From an uncultured Hyphomicrobiales bacterium (GTDB lineage Bacteria; Pseudomonadota; Alphaproteobacteria; Rhizobiales; Rhizobiaceae): a stretch of DNA of 59,841 bases. Of the stretch, positions 24,620 to 33,587 are shown piece by piece. The stretch covers positions 1-59,841 of the forward strand of contig CALUBX010000003.1 of the NCBI GenBank assembly GCA_943914405.1, read 5' to 3'. The notes beneath the pieces were generated by a model. That model ran no database searches. It was not told the DNA's origin and saw nothing but the letters and a program-made list of their open reading frames with translations. Every line of letters begins with the position of its first letter. The stretch's first letter is position 1. Made by a program: the position numbers and the translations under genes.

Positions 24620-25981
24620 ATGAGGTCGTTGTTTTTGCTGGGAACCGCGGTTGCAGCTCTGCTGGCAGGCGTAGCGGAAGCTCAGGAGTTGAAGTTTCCC
24701 CCAGGCCAGGACGCCCGCTTCAACTGGAAGAGCTACGACGACTTCAAGGCGAGCCATGGCGATCTCAAGGGCCAGAGCCTGACGCTGTTCGGACCGTGGC
24801 GCGGCGAGGACGAGGTCCTCTTCAACAGCGTGCTGGCCTATTTCAACGCTGCGACCGGCGTGGACGGGCGCTATTCCTCGTCGGAAAATTACGAGCAGCA
24901 GATCGTCATCGACACGCAGGCGGGATCCCCGCCGAACATCGCGATCATGCCGCAGCCCGGTCTGCTCATGGATCTGGCCGCCAAAGGCTTCCTCACACCG
25001 CTCGGCCAGGAAAATGCCGATTGGATCAAGCAGAACTACGGCGCCGGCGACAGCTGGGTCGGCTACGGCATCTACAAGGGCAAGGACGGAAAGGACGCCT
25101 TCTACGGTTTCCCTTACAAGGCGGATCTGAAGTCCCTTATCTGGTACGTGCCGGAAAACTTCGAGGAAGCCGGATATGAGGTCCCGAAGACCATGGAGGA
25201 TCTGTTCAAGCTCTCGGACCAGATCGTCGAGGACGGAGGCGTGCCTTGGTGTATAGGGCTTGGATCGGGCGGCGCGACCGGCTGGCCGGCCACCGACTGG
25301 ATCGAAGACCTCATGCTGCGCACCCAGAAGCCCGACGTCTACGACAAATGGGTCAGCAACGAGGTGAAGTTCGACGATCCCGCGGTCGTGGGCGCCATCG
25401 AGGAATTCGGCAAGTTCGCCAAGAACGACAAGTATGTCAGCGGTGGCGCAGCCGCCGTTGCCTCCACGGACTTCCGCGACAGCCCCAAGGGCCTGTTCGA
25501 GATTCCGCCCAAATGCTACCTCCACCATCAGGCGTCCTTCATTTCCTCCTTCTTTCCGCCGGACAAGAAGCTCGGAACCGACGCCGACTTCTTCTATATG
25601 CCCACCTACGCGTCTAAGCCGGATCTCGGAACGCCCGTTCTCGGCGCCGGGACGATCGTCGCCATCACCAAGGATTCGCCTGCGGCAAAAGCGTTTATTG
25701 ATTTCCTGAAGACGCCCATCGCCCACGAAGTGTGGATGGCGCAGGCCGCTTTCCTCACGCCCTACAAAGGCGTCAACCCGGAGGCCTATGCCAATGACGC
25801 GCTGAAGCGCCAGGGCGAAATCCTCACCTCCGCCACCACCTTCCGCTTCGATGCGTCGGATCTGATGCCGGGCAAGATCGGCGCCGGCGCCTTCTGGACC
25901 GGCATGGTGAACTATGTGGGCGGCAAGGATGCCAAGACGGTGGCGACGGATATCCAGAAAGCCTGGGACGGTCTGAAGTAA
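24620..25981 (+). CDS. aglE: alpha-glucoside ABC transporter, periplasmic binding protein AglE
   Basis: A 453-residue secreted solute-binding protein, with signal peptide MRSLFLLGTAVAALLAGVAE and cleavage near AEAQ/ELK. The mature part is a family 1 extracellular binding fold (FNAATGVDGRYSSSENYEQQ, GFPYKADLKSLIWYVPENF, GLGSGGATGWPATDWIEDLM, FLTPYKGVNPEAY). With AglF, AglG and AglK it takes up sucrose, maltose, trehalose or related alpha-glucosides, as shown for the Sinorhizobium agl operon. ATG 24620 is preferred to 24602 because GGGAGGGAG lies just before it. It opens a five-gene operon. No LacI-type aglR is seen next to it. Confidence 0.92.
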   Translation: MRSLFLLGTAVAALLAGVAEAQELKFPPGQDARFNWKSYDDFKASHGDLKGQSLTLFGPWRGEDEVLFNSVLAYFNAATGVDGRYSSSENYEQQIVIDTQAGSPPNIAIMPQPGLLMDLAAKGFLTPLGQENADWIKQNYGAGDSWVGYGIYKGKDGKDAFYGFPYKADLKSLIWYVPENFEEAGYEVPKTMEDLFKLSDQIVEDGGVPWCIGLGSGGATGWPATDWIEDLMLRTQKPDVYDKWVSNEVKFDDPAVVGAIEEFGKFAKNDKYVSGGAAAVASTDFRDSPKGLFEIPPKCYLHHQASFISSFFPPDKKLGTDADFFYMPTYASKPDLGTPVLGAGTIVAITKDSPAAKAFIDFLKTPIAHEVWMAQAAFLTPYKGVNPEAYANDALKRQGEILTSATTFRFDASDLMPGKIGAGAFWTGMVNYVGGKDAKTVATDIQKAWDGLK

Positions 25982-26084
25982 ATCATCGTCATGCGGAAGC
26001 GGCGGTTGGCTTCGGCCGGCCGCCGGACGGAGGAAACGGGCGCTGGCCCTGCATCGTCGCCTTAATGGAGAGGGAGCGCGCATC

Positions 26085-27098
26085 ATGACATCGCAGCTTG
26101 TATCGGCTTTCGGAGCGGTCATCGCCGGTGTCTTTGCCTGCGCGCTCTATTACTGGCTTTCGGACAAGCTGTTGCAGCTCGTCTTTCCGGTCCGCGATGG
26201 TAATATCCAGGCGGCGTCGCGCAACCTTAACCGGCGCGCGTCGGTCAGGCCCTGGCTTTTCATGGGGCCAGCACTGCTTCTTCTCGCGGTCTATCTCATC
26301 TATCCGGTGGTCGCGACCTTCATTCTCTCCTTCTACGATCGCTCCGGTACGGTCTTTGTCGGCGGCGCGAACTATGCATGGGCGGTCAACGACGCCCAGT
26401 TCCGCCAGTCGATCCTCAACAATATCCTCTGGCTTGCCGTGGTGCCGGCCGCCTGCACCTTCTTCGGCCTCGTGATCGCGGTCATGACCGACCGCATCTG
26501 GTGGGGCAATATCGCCAAGAGCCTGATCTTCATGCCCATGGCGATCTCCTTCGTCGGCGCCTCGGTGATCTGGAAGTTCATTTACGAGTACCGCGGCGGC
26601 AAGGAAGCGCAGATCGGCCTTTTGAACGCCATCGTGCAGTTCTTCGGCGGCGACCCCCAGGTCTGGATCTCGATGCCGTTCTGGAACAACTTCTTCCTGA
26701 TGGCGATCCTGATCTGGATCCAGACGGGCTTTGCCATGGTCATCCTCTCCGCTGCGCTACGCGGCATCCCGGAGGAGACGGTGGAAGCAGCCGTTATCGA
26801 CGGCGCCAATGGCTGGCAGATCTTTTGGCGGATCATGGTGCCGCAGATCTGGGGAACGATCGCCGTGGTGTGGACGACCATCACCATCCTCGTGCTTAAG
26901 GTCTTCGACATCGTCCTGACCATGACCAACGGCCAGTGGAATACCATGGTGCTCGCCAACCTCATGTTCGACTGGATGTTCCGCGGGGGTGGCGATTCGG
27001 GCCGCAGCGCAGTGATTGCGCTGGTCATCATGGCGGCAGTGACACCGATCATGATCTGGAACATCCGCCAGGCGAACCGGCAGAGCGAGGGACATTGA
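26085..27098 (+). CDS. aglF: alpha-glucoside ABC transporter permease AglF
   Basis: A 337-residue permease with an extra N-terminal helix (LVSAFGAVIAGVFACALYYW) ahead of the usual six. The EAA loop that contacts the ATPase is EAAVIDGANGWQIFWRIMVP near residues 235-254. It starts 103 bases after aglE and ends one base before aglG, so the permeases are coupled. It is of the MalF-like class by position and size. Confidence 0.92.
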   Translation: MTSQLVSAFGAVIAGVFACALYYWLSDKLLQLVFPVRDGNIQAASRNLNRRASVRPWLFMGPALLLLAVYLIYPVVATFILSFYDRSGTVFVGGANYAWAVNDAQFRQSILNNILWLAVVPAACTFFGLVIAVMTDRIWWGNIAKSLIFMPMAISFVGASVIWKFIYEYRGGKEAQIGLLNAIVQFFGGDPQVWISMPFWNNFFLMAILIWIQTGFAMVILSAALRGIPEETVEAAVIDGANGWQIFWRIMVPQIWGTIAVVWTTITILVLKVFDIVLTMTNGQWNTMVLANLMFDWMFRGGGDSGRSAVIALVIMAAVTPIMIWNIRQANRQSEGH

Positions 27099-28259
27099 AT
27101 GACAGCGATCGCCGGTCTTCGCCGCATCGGGCTTCCGCGGCTTGTCGTCCATCTTTTGGTTCTCCTCATCTGCTTCCTCTGGCTGGTTCCGACACTTGGC
27201 ATCCTCGTGACCTCCTTCCGGGAGCCACAGCAGATCGTGTCGTCGGGATGGTGGACGGCGCTCACCGGGTCGTCTCAGACCGCGGCGGTTCGGCTGGCGG
27301 AAGCATCCGCGGCACGGCAGGAGGGATCGACCTATGTCATCTCCGGCTCGGTCTTTCAGCCGGGCCAAGAAGGCAAGATCCAGGCCTTCGGCACCAAGGT
27401 CACCGCTCCAGCCGATTTCAAAGCGGGCGAGGCGGCGGATCTCGGCGACGGCGAAACCCTCGCGGTCCAAGAGGATGGCGCCTATACCTACACCAAGAAT
27501 GCACCCTTCGAGGCTGGCAGGGGCAAGCGTGTCTACCTGACGGTATCCACGCCGCCGAGCTTCACCCTCCAAAATTATTGGACGGTGCTGACCTCGCAAG
27601 GCATCGGCCAGGCCTTCGTGAACTCGCTCACCGTCGCCATCCCCTCCACGATCATTCCGATTTTGATTGCGGCCTTTGCTGCCTATGCCCTGTCATGGAT
27701 GGAATTTCCCGGCAGGGCGCTGATCCTTGCCATGGTGGTTGGGCTGATCGTCGTGCCCCTTCAGATGTCGCTGATCCCGCTCCTCAAGGTGTACAACGAC
27801 ATCGGCGCTCTCTTCGGCGTCCCATCCCGGAGTTATGTAGGGATCTGGCTGGCTCATGCTGCATTCGGAATGCCGCTCGCCATCTATCTGCTGCGCAACT
27901 ACATCGCCGGGCTTCCAAAGGAGATCATCGAGTCTGCCAGGGTGGACGGCGCCAGCGATTTCGAGATTTTCGTCAGGATCGTCCTTCCCTTGTCATTTCC
28001 GGCTCTTGCATCTTTCGCCATCTTCCAGTTTCTCTGGACATGGAACGATCTCCTGGTGGCCATGGTCTTCCTGGGGACCGGCAGGGATCAGCTGGTGCTC
28101 ACGGGCGCCCTGAACGCCCTGCTCGGCTCTCAGGGTGGCAAATGGGAGATTCTGACCGCTTCCGCCTTTGTCACCATCATCGTGCCCATTTCCGTCTTTT
28201 TTGCTCTTCAGCGCTTTCTCGTTCGCGGCCTGTTATCGGGATCCGTGAAGGGTGGCTAA
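27099..28259 (+). CDS. aglG: alpha-glucoside ABC transporter permease AglG
   Basis: A 386-residue MalG-like permease. The first helix (LVVHLLVLLICFLWLVPTLG) is followed by a large extracytoplasmic segment of about 100 residues (from QIVSSGWWTALTG to FEAGRGKRVYLTV) that is rich in beta-strand pattern, then five helices. The EAA loop is ESARVDGASDFEIFVRIVLP near residues 284-303. The inserted domain is unusual among sugar permeases and may contact AglE. It adjoins aglF directly and is 28 bases before aglA. Confidence 0.92.
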   Translation: MTAIAGLRRIGLPRLVVHLLVLLICFLWLVPTLGILVTSFREPQQIVSSGWWTALTGSSQTAAVRLAEASAARQEGSTYVISGSVFQPGQEGKIQAFGTKVTAPADFKAGEAADLGDGETLAVQEDGAYTYTKNAPFEAGRGKRVYLTVSTPPSFTLQNYWTVLTSQGIGQAFVNSLTVAIPSTIIPILIAAFAAYALSWMEFPGRALILAMVVGLIVVPLQMSLIPLLKVYNDIGALFGVPSRSYVGIWLAHAAFGMPLAIYLLRNYIAGLPKEIIESARVDGASDFEIFVRIVLPLSFPALASFAIFQFLWTWNDLLVAMVFLGTGRDQLVLTGALNALLGSQGGKWEILTASAFVTIIVPISVFFALQRFLVRGLLSGSVKGG

Positions 28260-28287
28260 CGCAAGACAGATCTCCCAAGGATATTGA

Positions 28288-29943
28288 ATGACCATTGCAG
28301 CAGCAGCGACGGCGATGCCCGACAAGGACTGGTGGCGCGGCGCCGTGATCTATCAGATCTATCCCCGCTCGTTTCAGGACTCGAATGGAGATGGCATCGG
28401 CGATCTCAAGGGCATTACCGCCCGCCTTCCTCACGTGGCCGCGCTCGGCGCAGATGCCATTTGGATATCGCCTTTCTTTCCCTCGCCGATGAAGGACTTC
28501 GGCTACGACGTGTCGAACTACACGGACGTCGATCCGATGTTCGGCTCGCTGTCCGATTTCGACAGCCTGATCGGCGAAGCGCACCGTCTCGGCCTGAAGG
28601 TCATGATCGATCTGGTCATGTCGCACTCTTCGGACCAGCACCCCTGGTTTATCGAGAGCCGGTCGAGCCGCTTCAACCCGAAGTCGGACTGGTATGTCTG
28701 GGCGGATGCCAGGCCCGACGGGACGCCGCCCAATAACTGGCTTTCCATTTTCGGCGGATCGGCTTGGGCTTGGGACCCGACCCGCATGCAATACTACATG
28801 CACAACTTCCTGACGTCCCAGCCGGATCTTAACCTCCACAATCCGGAGGTGCAGGACGCGCTTCTGGAGATGACCCGCTTCTGGCTGAAGCACGGGGTCG
28901 ACGGCTTCCGGCTCGACACGATCAACTTCTATTTTCACGACAAGGAACTGCGCGACAATCCGGCGCTGGATCCGTCTCGCCGCAATGCCTCCACCGCACC
29001 GGCCGTCAACCCCTATAACTTCCAGGAGCACATCTACGACAAGAATCGGCCGGAGAACCTGGAGTTTCTGAAGCGGTTCCGAGCGGTGCTTGAGGAGTTT
29101 CCGGCCATCGCGGCGGTCGGCGAAGTCGGCGACAGCCAGCGCGGCCTGGAGATCGTCGGTGAGTACACGTCAGGCGATGACAAGATGCAGATGTGCTACG
29201 CCTTCGAGTTCCTGGCGCCCGATCCGCTGACGCCGGCCCGTGTCGCCGAGGTGCAGACTGCATTTTCGGCCGCAGCCCCGGACGGCTGGGCCTGCTGGGC
29301 CTTCTCCAACCATGATGTCGTCCGCCATGTCAGTCGCTGGGGGCAGGAAGTGGTGGATCGGGAAGCCTTCGCCAAGATGATGGCGGGCATCCTGCTGACG
29401 CAACGTGGGTCCGTCTGCATCTATCAGGGCGAGGAGCTGGGGCTGACGGAAGCCGATATCGCTTATGCCGACCTTCAGGATCCCTACGGCATCCAGTTCT
29501 GGCCCGAATTCAAGGGGCGTGACGGTTGCCGCACGCCCATGGTCTGGGACGCTCAGGCTCTGCAGGCCGGCTTTTCGACGGCAGAGAAGACATGGCTCCC
29601 GATCCCCGTCGAGCACCAGTTGAAGGCAGTCGGTGCGCAATATGGGGATCCGGCCTCCGTATTGGAGCACTACCGGCGCTTTCTCGCCTTCCGCAGGCAG
29701 CATCCGGCCTTGGCGAAAGGGGACATCCTTTTCCTGCCGGAAACGGGACCATTGCTCGCCTACAAGCGTCATTACGGAAATGAGACGGTGCTGTGCCTGT
29801 TCAACATGAGCCCGGACACTGCGGCGGCGGAGCTTCCGCTGGGCGAATGGCAACCGTTGGGCGGGCACGGCTTCGACGGTGACTTGGAGGGGCACCGGAT
29901 AACGCTGCCGGCTTGGGGTGGCTTCTTTGCCCGCCATGCCTGA
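28288..29943 (+). CDS. aglA: alpha-glucosidase AglA (GH13)
   Basis: A 551-residue cytosolic glycoside hydrolase of family 13. Region I and neighbours: WWRGAVIYQIYPRSFQDSNG, DGIGDLKGI. Catalytic residues in order: nucleophile Asp210 in GFRLDT, acid/base Glu279 in VGEVGD, and stabilising Asp343 in FSNHDVVRH. It would hydrolyse imported alpha-glucosides to glucose and the second sugar, supplying the zwf-pgl-edd route downstream. No signal peptide is present, so hydrolysis is cytoplasmic. It is 28 bases after aglG and 35 bases before aglK. Confidence 0.95.
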   Translation: MTIAAAATAMPDKDWWRGAVIYQIYPRSFQDSNGDGIGDLKGITARLPHVAALGADAIWISPFFPSPMKDFGYDVSNYTDVDPMFGSLSDFDSLIGEAHRLGLKVMIDLVMSHSSDQHPWFIESRSSRFNPKSDWYVWADARPDGTPPNNWLSIFGGSAWAWDPTRMQYYMHNFLTSQPDLNLHNPEVQDALLEMTRFWLKHGVDGFRLDTINFYFHDKELRDNPALDPSRRNASTAPAVNPYNFQEHIYDKNRPENLEFLKRFRAVLEEFPAIAAVGEVGDSQRGLEIVGEYTSGDDKMQMCYAFEFLAPDPLTPARVAEVQTAFSAAAPDGWACWAFSNHDVVRHVSRWGQEVVDREAFAKMMAGILLTQRGSVCIYQGEELGLTEADIAYADLQDPYGIQFWPEFKGRDGCRTPMVWDAQALQAGFSTAEKTWLPIPVEHQLKAVGAQYGDPASVLEHYRRFLAFRRQHPALAKGDILFLPETGPLLAYKRHYGNETVLCLFNMSPDTAAAELPLGEWQPLGGHGFDGDLEGHRITLPAWGGFFARHA

Positions 29944-29978
29944 AGCCCGAAGGGACACGTTTTAGAGGAGGAAGACGA

Positions 29979-31073
29979 ATGGCTGGCGTTGTGCTGAAGG
30001 ATATCCGAAAGTCCTATGGGCAGGTCCAGGTTCTGCACGGGATCGACCTCGATGTTGCACAAGGCGAGTTCGTCGTCTTCGTCGGGCCGTCCGGATGCGG
30101 CAAATCCACCCTGCTGCGGATGATCGCCGGCCTTGAGAGCATCACCTCCGGTGAAATGCTCATCGACGGAGAACTGGTCAACGACGTGCCGCCCTCCAAG
30201 CGCGGCATCGCCATGGTGTTCCAGTCCTATGCGCTCTATCCGCACATGACGGTCTACGACAACATGGCCTTCGGTCTGAAGATCGCGCATGAGAGCAAGT
30301 CCGAGATCGATCGTCGGGTCCGCGCCGCGGCCGAGATCCTGCAGTTGACGCCTTATCTCGACCGTCTGCCCAAGGCACTGTCGGGCGGGCAAAGGCAGCG
30401 CGTCGCAATCGGCCGAGCGATCTGCCGTGATCCGAAAGTCTTCCTGTTCGACGAACCTCTGTCCAATCTCGACGCGGCTTTGCGTGTCGCGACGCGGATC
30501 GAGATCGCCAAGCTCAAGGAGCAGATGCCGGATACGACGATGGTCTACGTAACTCACGACCAGGTGGAGGCGATGACGCTGGCCGACCGGATCGTGGTTC
30601 TGTCGGCGGGAAGGGTGGAGCAGGTGGGGCCGCCGCTGGAACTCTACGAACACCCGCGAAATCTGTTCGTCGCCCGCTTCATAGGTTCTCCTGCGATGAA
30701 CATCATTCCGGCCACAATCACGCAGGCGGGCGAGCGAACCGCCGTCTCCTTCCCCGACGGCCGGGTCCTGGAGGTCCCGATCCGCACAGAAGGGGCGAAG
30801 AACGGAGGTGAGGTCAGCCTGGGCGTGCGGCCGGAAGATCTGACGCTTGCAACGAATGAGGAATATCTCTTCGAAGGCACGGTCTCACTTGTGGAAGCCT
30901 TGGGCGAGGTGACGCTTCTCTATGTGGATGGCCCTTCGGGCAAGGACCCTGTCGTGGCGAAGCTGCCGGGTATCACCGGCGTCAGAAAGAACGACGTGAT
31001 ACGTCTGGCCGCCGATCCTGCCAAACTGCATCTCTTCGACGCATCCGGCCAAGCCTTCTCCAAGAAGCGATAA
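29979..31073 (+). CDS. aglK: alpha-glucoside ABC transporter ATPase AglK
   Basis: A 364-residue ATPase of the MalK/UgpC type: Walker A GPSGCGKSTLLRM, signature LSGGQRQRVAIGRAI, Walker B VFLFDEPLSNLD, and switch His in VYVTHDQVEAMTLAD. The C-terminal OB-like domain (NIIPATITQAGERTAVSF, SLGVRPEDLTL) is the type that in MalK contacts regulators. The start is placed at ATG 29979, preceded by GAGGAGG. It closes the agl operon. Confidence 0.95.
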   Translation: MAGVVLKDIRKSYGQVQVLHGIDLDVAQGEFVVFVGPSGCGKSTLLRMIAGLESITSGEMLIDGELVNDVPPSKRGIAMVFQSYALYPHMTVYDNMAFGLKIAHESKSEIDRRVRAAAEILQLTPYLDRLPKALSGGQRQRVAIGRAICRDPKVFLFDEPLSNLDAALRVATRIEIAKLKEQMPDTTMVYVTHDQVEAMTLADRIVVLSAGRVEQVGPPLELYEHPRNLFVARFIGSPAMNIIPATITQAGERTAVSFPDGRVLEVPIRTEGAKNGGEVSLGVRPEDLTLATNEEYLFEGTVSLVEALGEVTLLYVDGPSGKDPVVAKLPGITGVRKNDVIRLAADPAKLHLFDASGQAFSKKR

Positions 31074-31190
31074 CGCCCTGTTCACCAGAAATTAAGAGTT
31101 GGAGGTGTGGATTGTTCCGAAGCGGGACGGTCCAACACTCTGTTAAACTTCGGATCGTAGTCTGATGCAGACAGTCACGGAGATGAGGTC

Positions 31191-31601
31191 ATGAGCACGG
31201 CGCCGGGCGGCAAAAACCACTTTCTGAACAAGGAAGAGTCCTTCATGTACGACCGCGAGCAGCGGTTCAAGATGGAAGACACCATGAATGCCGCGCGCCT
31301 GGAATACACCGAAAACGGCGTGCTCAACATGGCGCAGCGCCGCTGCGACGTGGTCCGCATCTCCCAGAGCAGCGCGGTTCTGGCTCTCCTGACGCAGTAC
31401 AGCCTGCCGAAACAGTTTTACCTGGATATTCCGGATGCGCGCATCACCAAGGTCGGATGCGTACTGATGCGCGTCAACGCCAACAACACGATCGACGTCC
31501 GCTTCCTGCGCCTCCTGACGCCGAAGGAACTGAACCGAATCTTCGTCTTCTCGACGCATCCGAACCACCGCGACCGGACATTGGACGTACGCGCCTGGTA
31601 A
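31191..31601 (+). CDS. PilZ-like domain protein with degenerate c-di-GMP motif
   Basis: A 136-residue soluble protein. Residues about 48-118 follow the PilZ beta-barrel pattern (QRRCDVVRISQSSAVLALLT, LPKQFYLDIPDARITKVGCV, NNTIDVRFLRLL). In canonical PilZ the first strand carries RxxxR and D/NxSxxG; here the second motif reads RISQSS, so c-di-GMP binding is doubtful. It is monocistronic, between aglK and a bidirectional hairpin at 31627. ATG 31191 follows GGAGATGAGG; ATG 31245 is a possible alternative. Confidence 0.75.
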   Translation: MSTAPGGKNHFLNKEESFMYDREQRFKMEDTMNAARLEYTENGVLNMAQRRCDVVRISQSSAVLALLTQYSLPKQFYLDIPDARITKVGCVLMRVNANNTIDVRFLRLLTPKELNRIFVFSTHPNHRDRTLDVRAW

Positions 31602-31626
31602 TCGGCTCGACATGCACTTGAACGAG

Positions 31627-31651
31627 AAAGGGTGGCTCTTGGCCGCCCTTT
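31627..31651. terminator. bidirectional hairpin between the PilZ-like gene and edd
   Basis: AAAGGGTGGC at 31627-31636 and GCCGCCCTTT at 31642-31651 pair over 10 bp (one T-G) with a TCTTG loop. It lies between the ends of two convergent genes (stops at 31601 and 31670) and could serve both directions. Confidence 0.75.
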
Positions 31652-31669
31652 GTCGTTTCCCCAGGCGAG

Positions 31670-33487
31670 TCAAGCAAAGACGCTGGCACCCTCGTCCGCG
31701 AATCCGACATTGCGCCGGAAGGGTGCAAAAAGTTCGCGCCCCATGCCGAATTCGTTGTCGGTGAGGTCGGCGGTTGCGGGCGCTCTTGCAGCAAATTCGG
31801 CCGCGTCCACCAGCACTTCGATCGTTCCGGCCACCGCATCGAGCCGGATCATGTCGCCCTCGTGAATCCGTGCGATCGGGCCGCCGTCGAAAGCCTCTGG
31901 CGTCAGATGGATCGCGGCCGGCACCTTGCCGGAGGCGCCTGACATGCGTCCGTCGGTGACCAATGCCACCTTGAAGCCTCTGTCCTGAAGCACGCCGAGC
32001 GGGGGGGTAAGCCGGTGGAGTTCCGGCATGCCGTTCGCCTTGGGACCCTGGAAGCGGACCACGGCGACGAAATCCCGGTTGAGATCGCCGCGCTTGAAGG
32101 CGTCCTGCAGTTCCTGCTGGTCGTGGAATACGATGGCCGGCGCTTCGATGATGTGGCGTTCCGGCTTGACGGCGGAAATCTTGATGACGCCGCGGCCGAT
32201 ATTGCCGGTCAGCATCTTCAGGCCGCCGGTCGCTTGGAACGGCGCGTCGATCGTGGTCAGCACCTTCGGATCGCCACTTACCTCCGGCACGGGCTCGCGA
32301 TGCACCTGGCCCGCGGCGTCGAGCTTTGCCTCGACCGTATAGGCCTCAAGCCCATGGCCGAACACTGTGCGGACATCGTCATGCACTAGACCCTGGCGGA
32401 GCAACTGTTTGATGAGGAAGCCCATCCCGCCGGCGGCGTGGAAATAGTTAACATCGGCCAGCCCGTTCGGATAGACGCGCGCTAGAAGCGGCACGACATC
32501 CGAGAGCTCGGAAATGTCCTGCCAGGTGAGACAGATGCCGGCCGCACGCGCCATGGCGACGAGGTGCAGCGTGTGGTTGGTCGAGCCGCCCGTGGCGTGA
32601 AGACCAACCACGCCGTTGACGACCGAGCGCTCGTCGATCATCTCACCGGAGGGGGTGAATTCGTTGCCGAGCGCCGTGATCGCAAGCGCCCGCTTGGCGG
32701 CTTCCCGCGTCAACGCCTCGCGCAGGGGCGTGCCGGGATTGACGAAGGAGGCGCCGGGCATATGGAAGCCCATGATCTCCATCAGCATCTGGTTGGAGTT
32801 GGCAGTGCCGTAGAAGGTGCAGGTGCCCGGTCCGTGATAGGACTTGGATTCCGCTTCCAGCAGTTCGGCGCGGCCGACCTTACCTTCTGCATAGAGCTGG
32901 CGGATGCGCGACTTCTCGTCGTTCGGCAGGCCGGAGGTCATCGGTCCCGCGGGAATGAACACGGCCGGTAGGTGGCCGAAGGCGAGCGCGGCAATGACCA
33001 GGCCCGGAACGATCTTGTCGCAGATCCCGAGGAAGACGGCCGCGTCGAACATGTTGTGGCTGAGGCCGATGCCGGCAGCCATGGCGATGGCGTCGCGGGA
33101 GAAAAGCGACAGCTCCATACCCGGCTGCCCCTGGGTAACGCCGTCGCACATGGCCGGCACGCCGCCTGCCACCTGCGCAACCCCGCCGGCTTCGCGGGCC
33201 GCCTCCCGGATGATCGCGGGAAAGGTCTCGTACGGCTGGTGTGCCGACAGCATGTCGTTATAGGCGGTGATGATGCCGAGGTTGGGGACGACGTCGCCCG
33301 CGAGCGCGTCCTTCTCGGCGGGGGAACAGACCGCGAAGCCATGGGCGAGGTTTCCGCAGGACAGGGTCGAGCGATGAGGACCGCGGGCTGCCGCCCGACG
33401 AACGCGGTCCAGATAGGCTTCGCGATGCGGCTTGGAGCGTTCGACGATACGGGCGGTAATCGCCTCGATGGCGGAATGGGCGGCCAT
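31670..33487 (-). CDS. edd: 6-phosphogluconate dehydratase Edd
   Basis: A 605-residue iron-sulfur dehydratase of the IlvD/Edd family that converts 6-phosphogluconate to KDPG in the Entner-Doudoroff pathway. Visible features are STLSCGNLAHGFAVCSP near the start, GGVPAMCDGVTQGQPGMELS with a cluster cysteine, ICDKIVPGLVIAA, GTCTFYGTANSNQM and LHATGGSTNHTLHLVAMA. The start at 33487 is supported by AGGAG 6 bases before it. It is the third gene of a zwf-pgl-edd minus-strand operon; the KDPG aldolase gene is not in the window. Confidence 0.96.
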   Translation of the reverse strand: MAAHSAIEAITARIVERSKPHREAYLDRVRRAAARGPHRSTLSCGNLAHGFAVCSPAEKDALAGDVVPNLGIITAYNDMLSAHQPYETFPAIIREAAREAGGVAQVAGGVPAMCDGVTQGQPGMELSLFSRDAIAMAAGIGLSHNMFDAAVFLGICDKIVPGLVIAALAFGHLPAVFIPAGPMTSGLPNDEKSRIRQLYAEGKVGRAELLEAESKSYHGPGTCTFYGTANSNQMLMEIMGFHMPGASFVNPGTPLREALTREAAKRALAITALGNEFTPSGEMIDERSVVNGVVGLHATGGSTNHTLHLVAMARAAGICLTWQDISELSDVVPLLARVYPNGLADVNYFHAAGGMGFLIKQLLRQGLVHDDVRTVFGHGLEAYTVEAKLDAAGQVHREPVPEVSGDPKVLTTIDAPFQATGGLKMLTGNIGRGVIKISAVKPERHIIEAPAIVFHDQQELQDAFKRGDLNRDFVAVVRFQGPKANGMPELHRLTPPLGVLQDRGFKVALVTDGRMSGASGKVPAAIHLTPEAFDGGPIARIHEGDMIRLDAVAGTIEVLVDAAEFAARAPATADLTDNEFGMGRELFAPFRRNVGFADEGASVFA

Positions 33488-33587
33488 GTCTTCTCCTCTC
33501 TGGCCAATCCCGGCAGGAGGGCCAAAGCCGGGATTGCACGTCGTCATCAAATTTCGGCGCTGCGGTGCGCCGTGGGATCTGGGTGCG

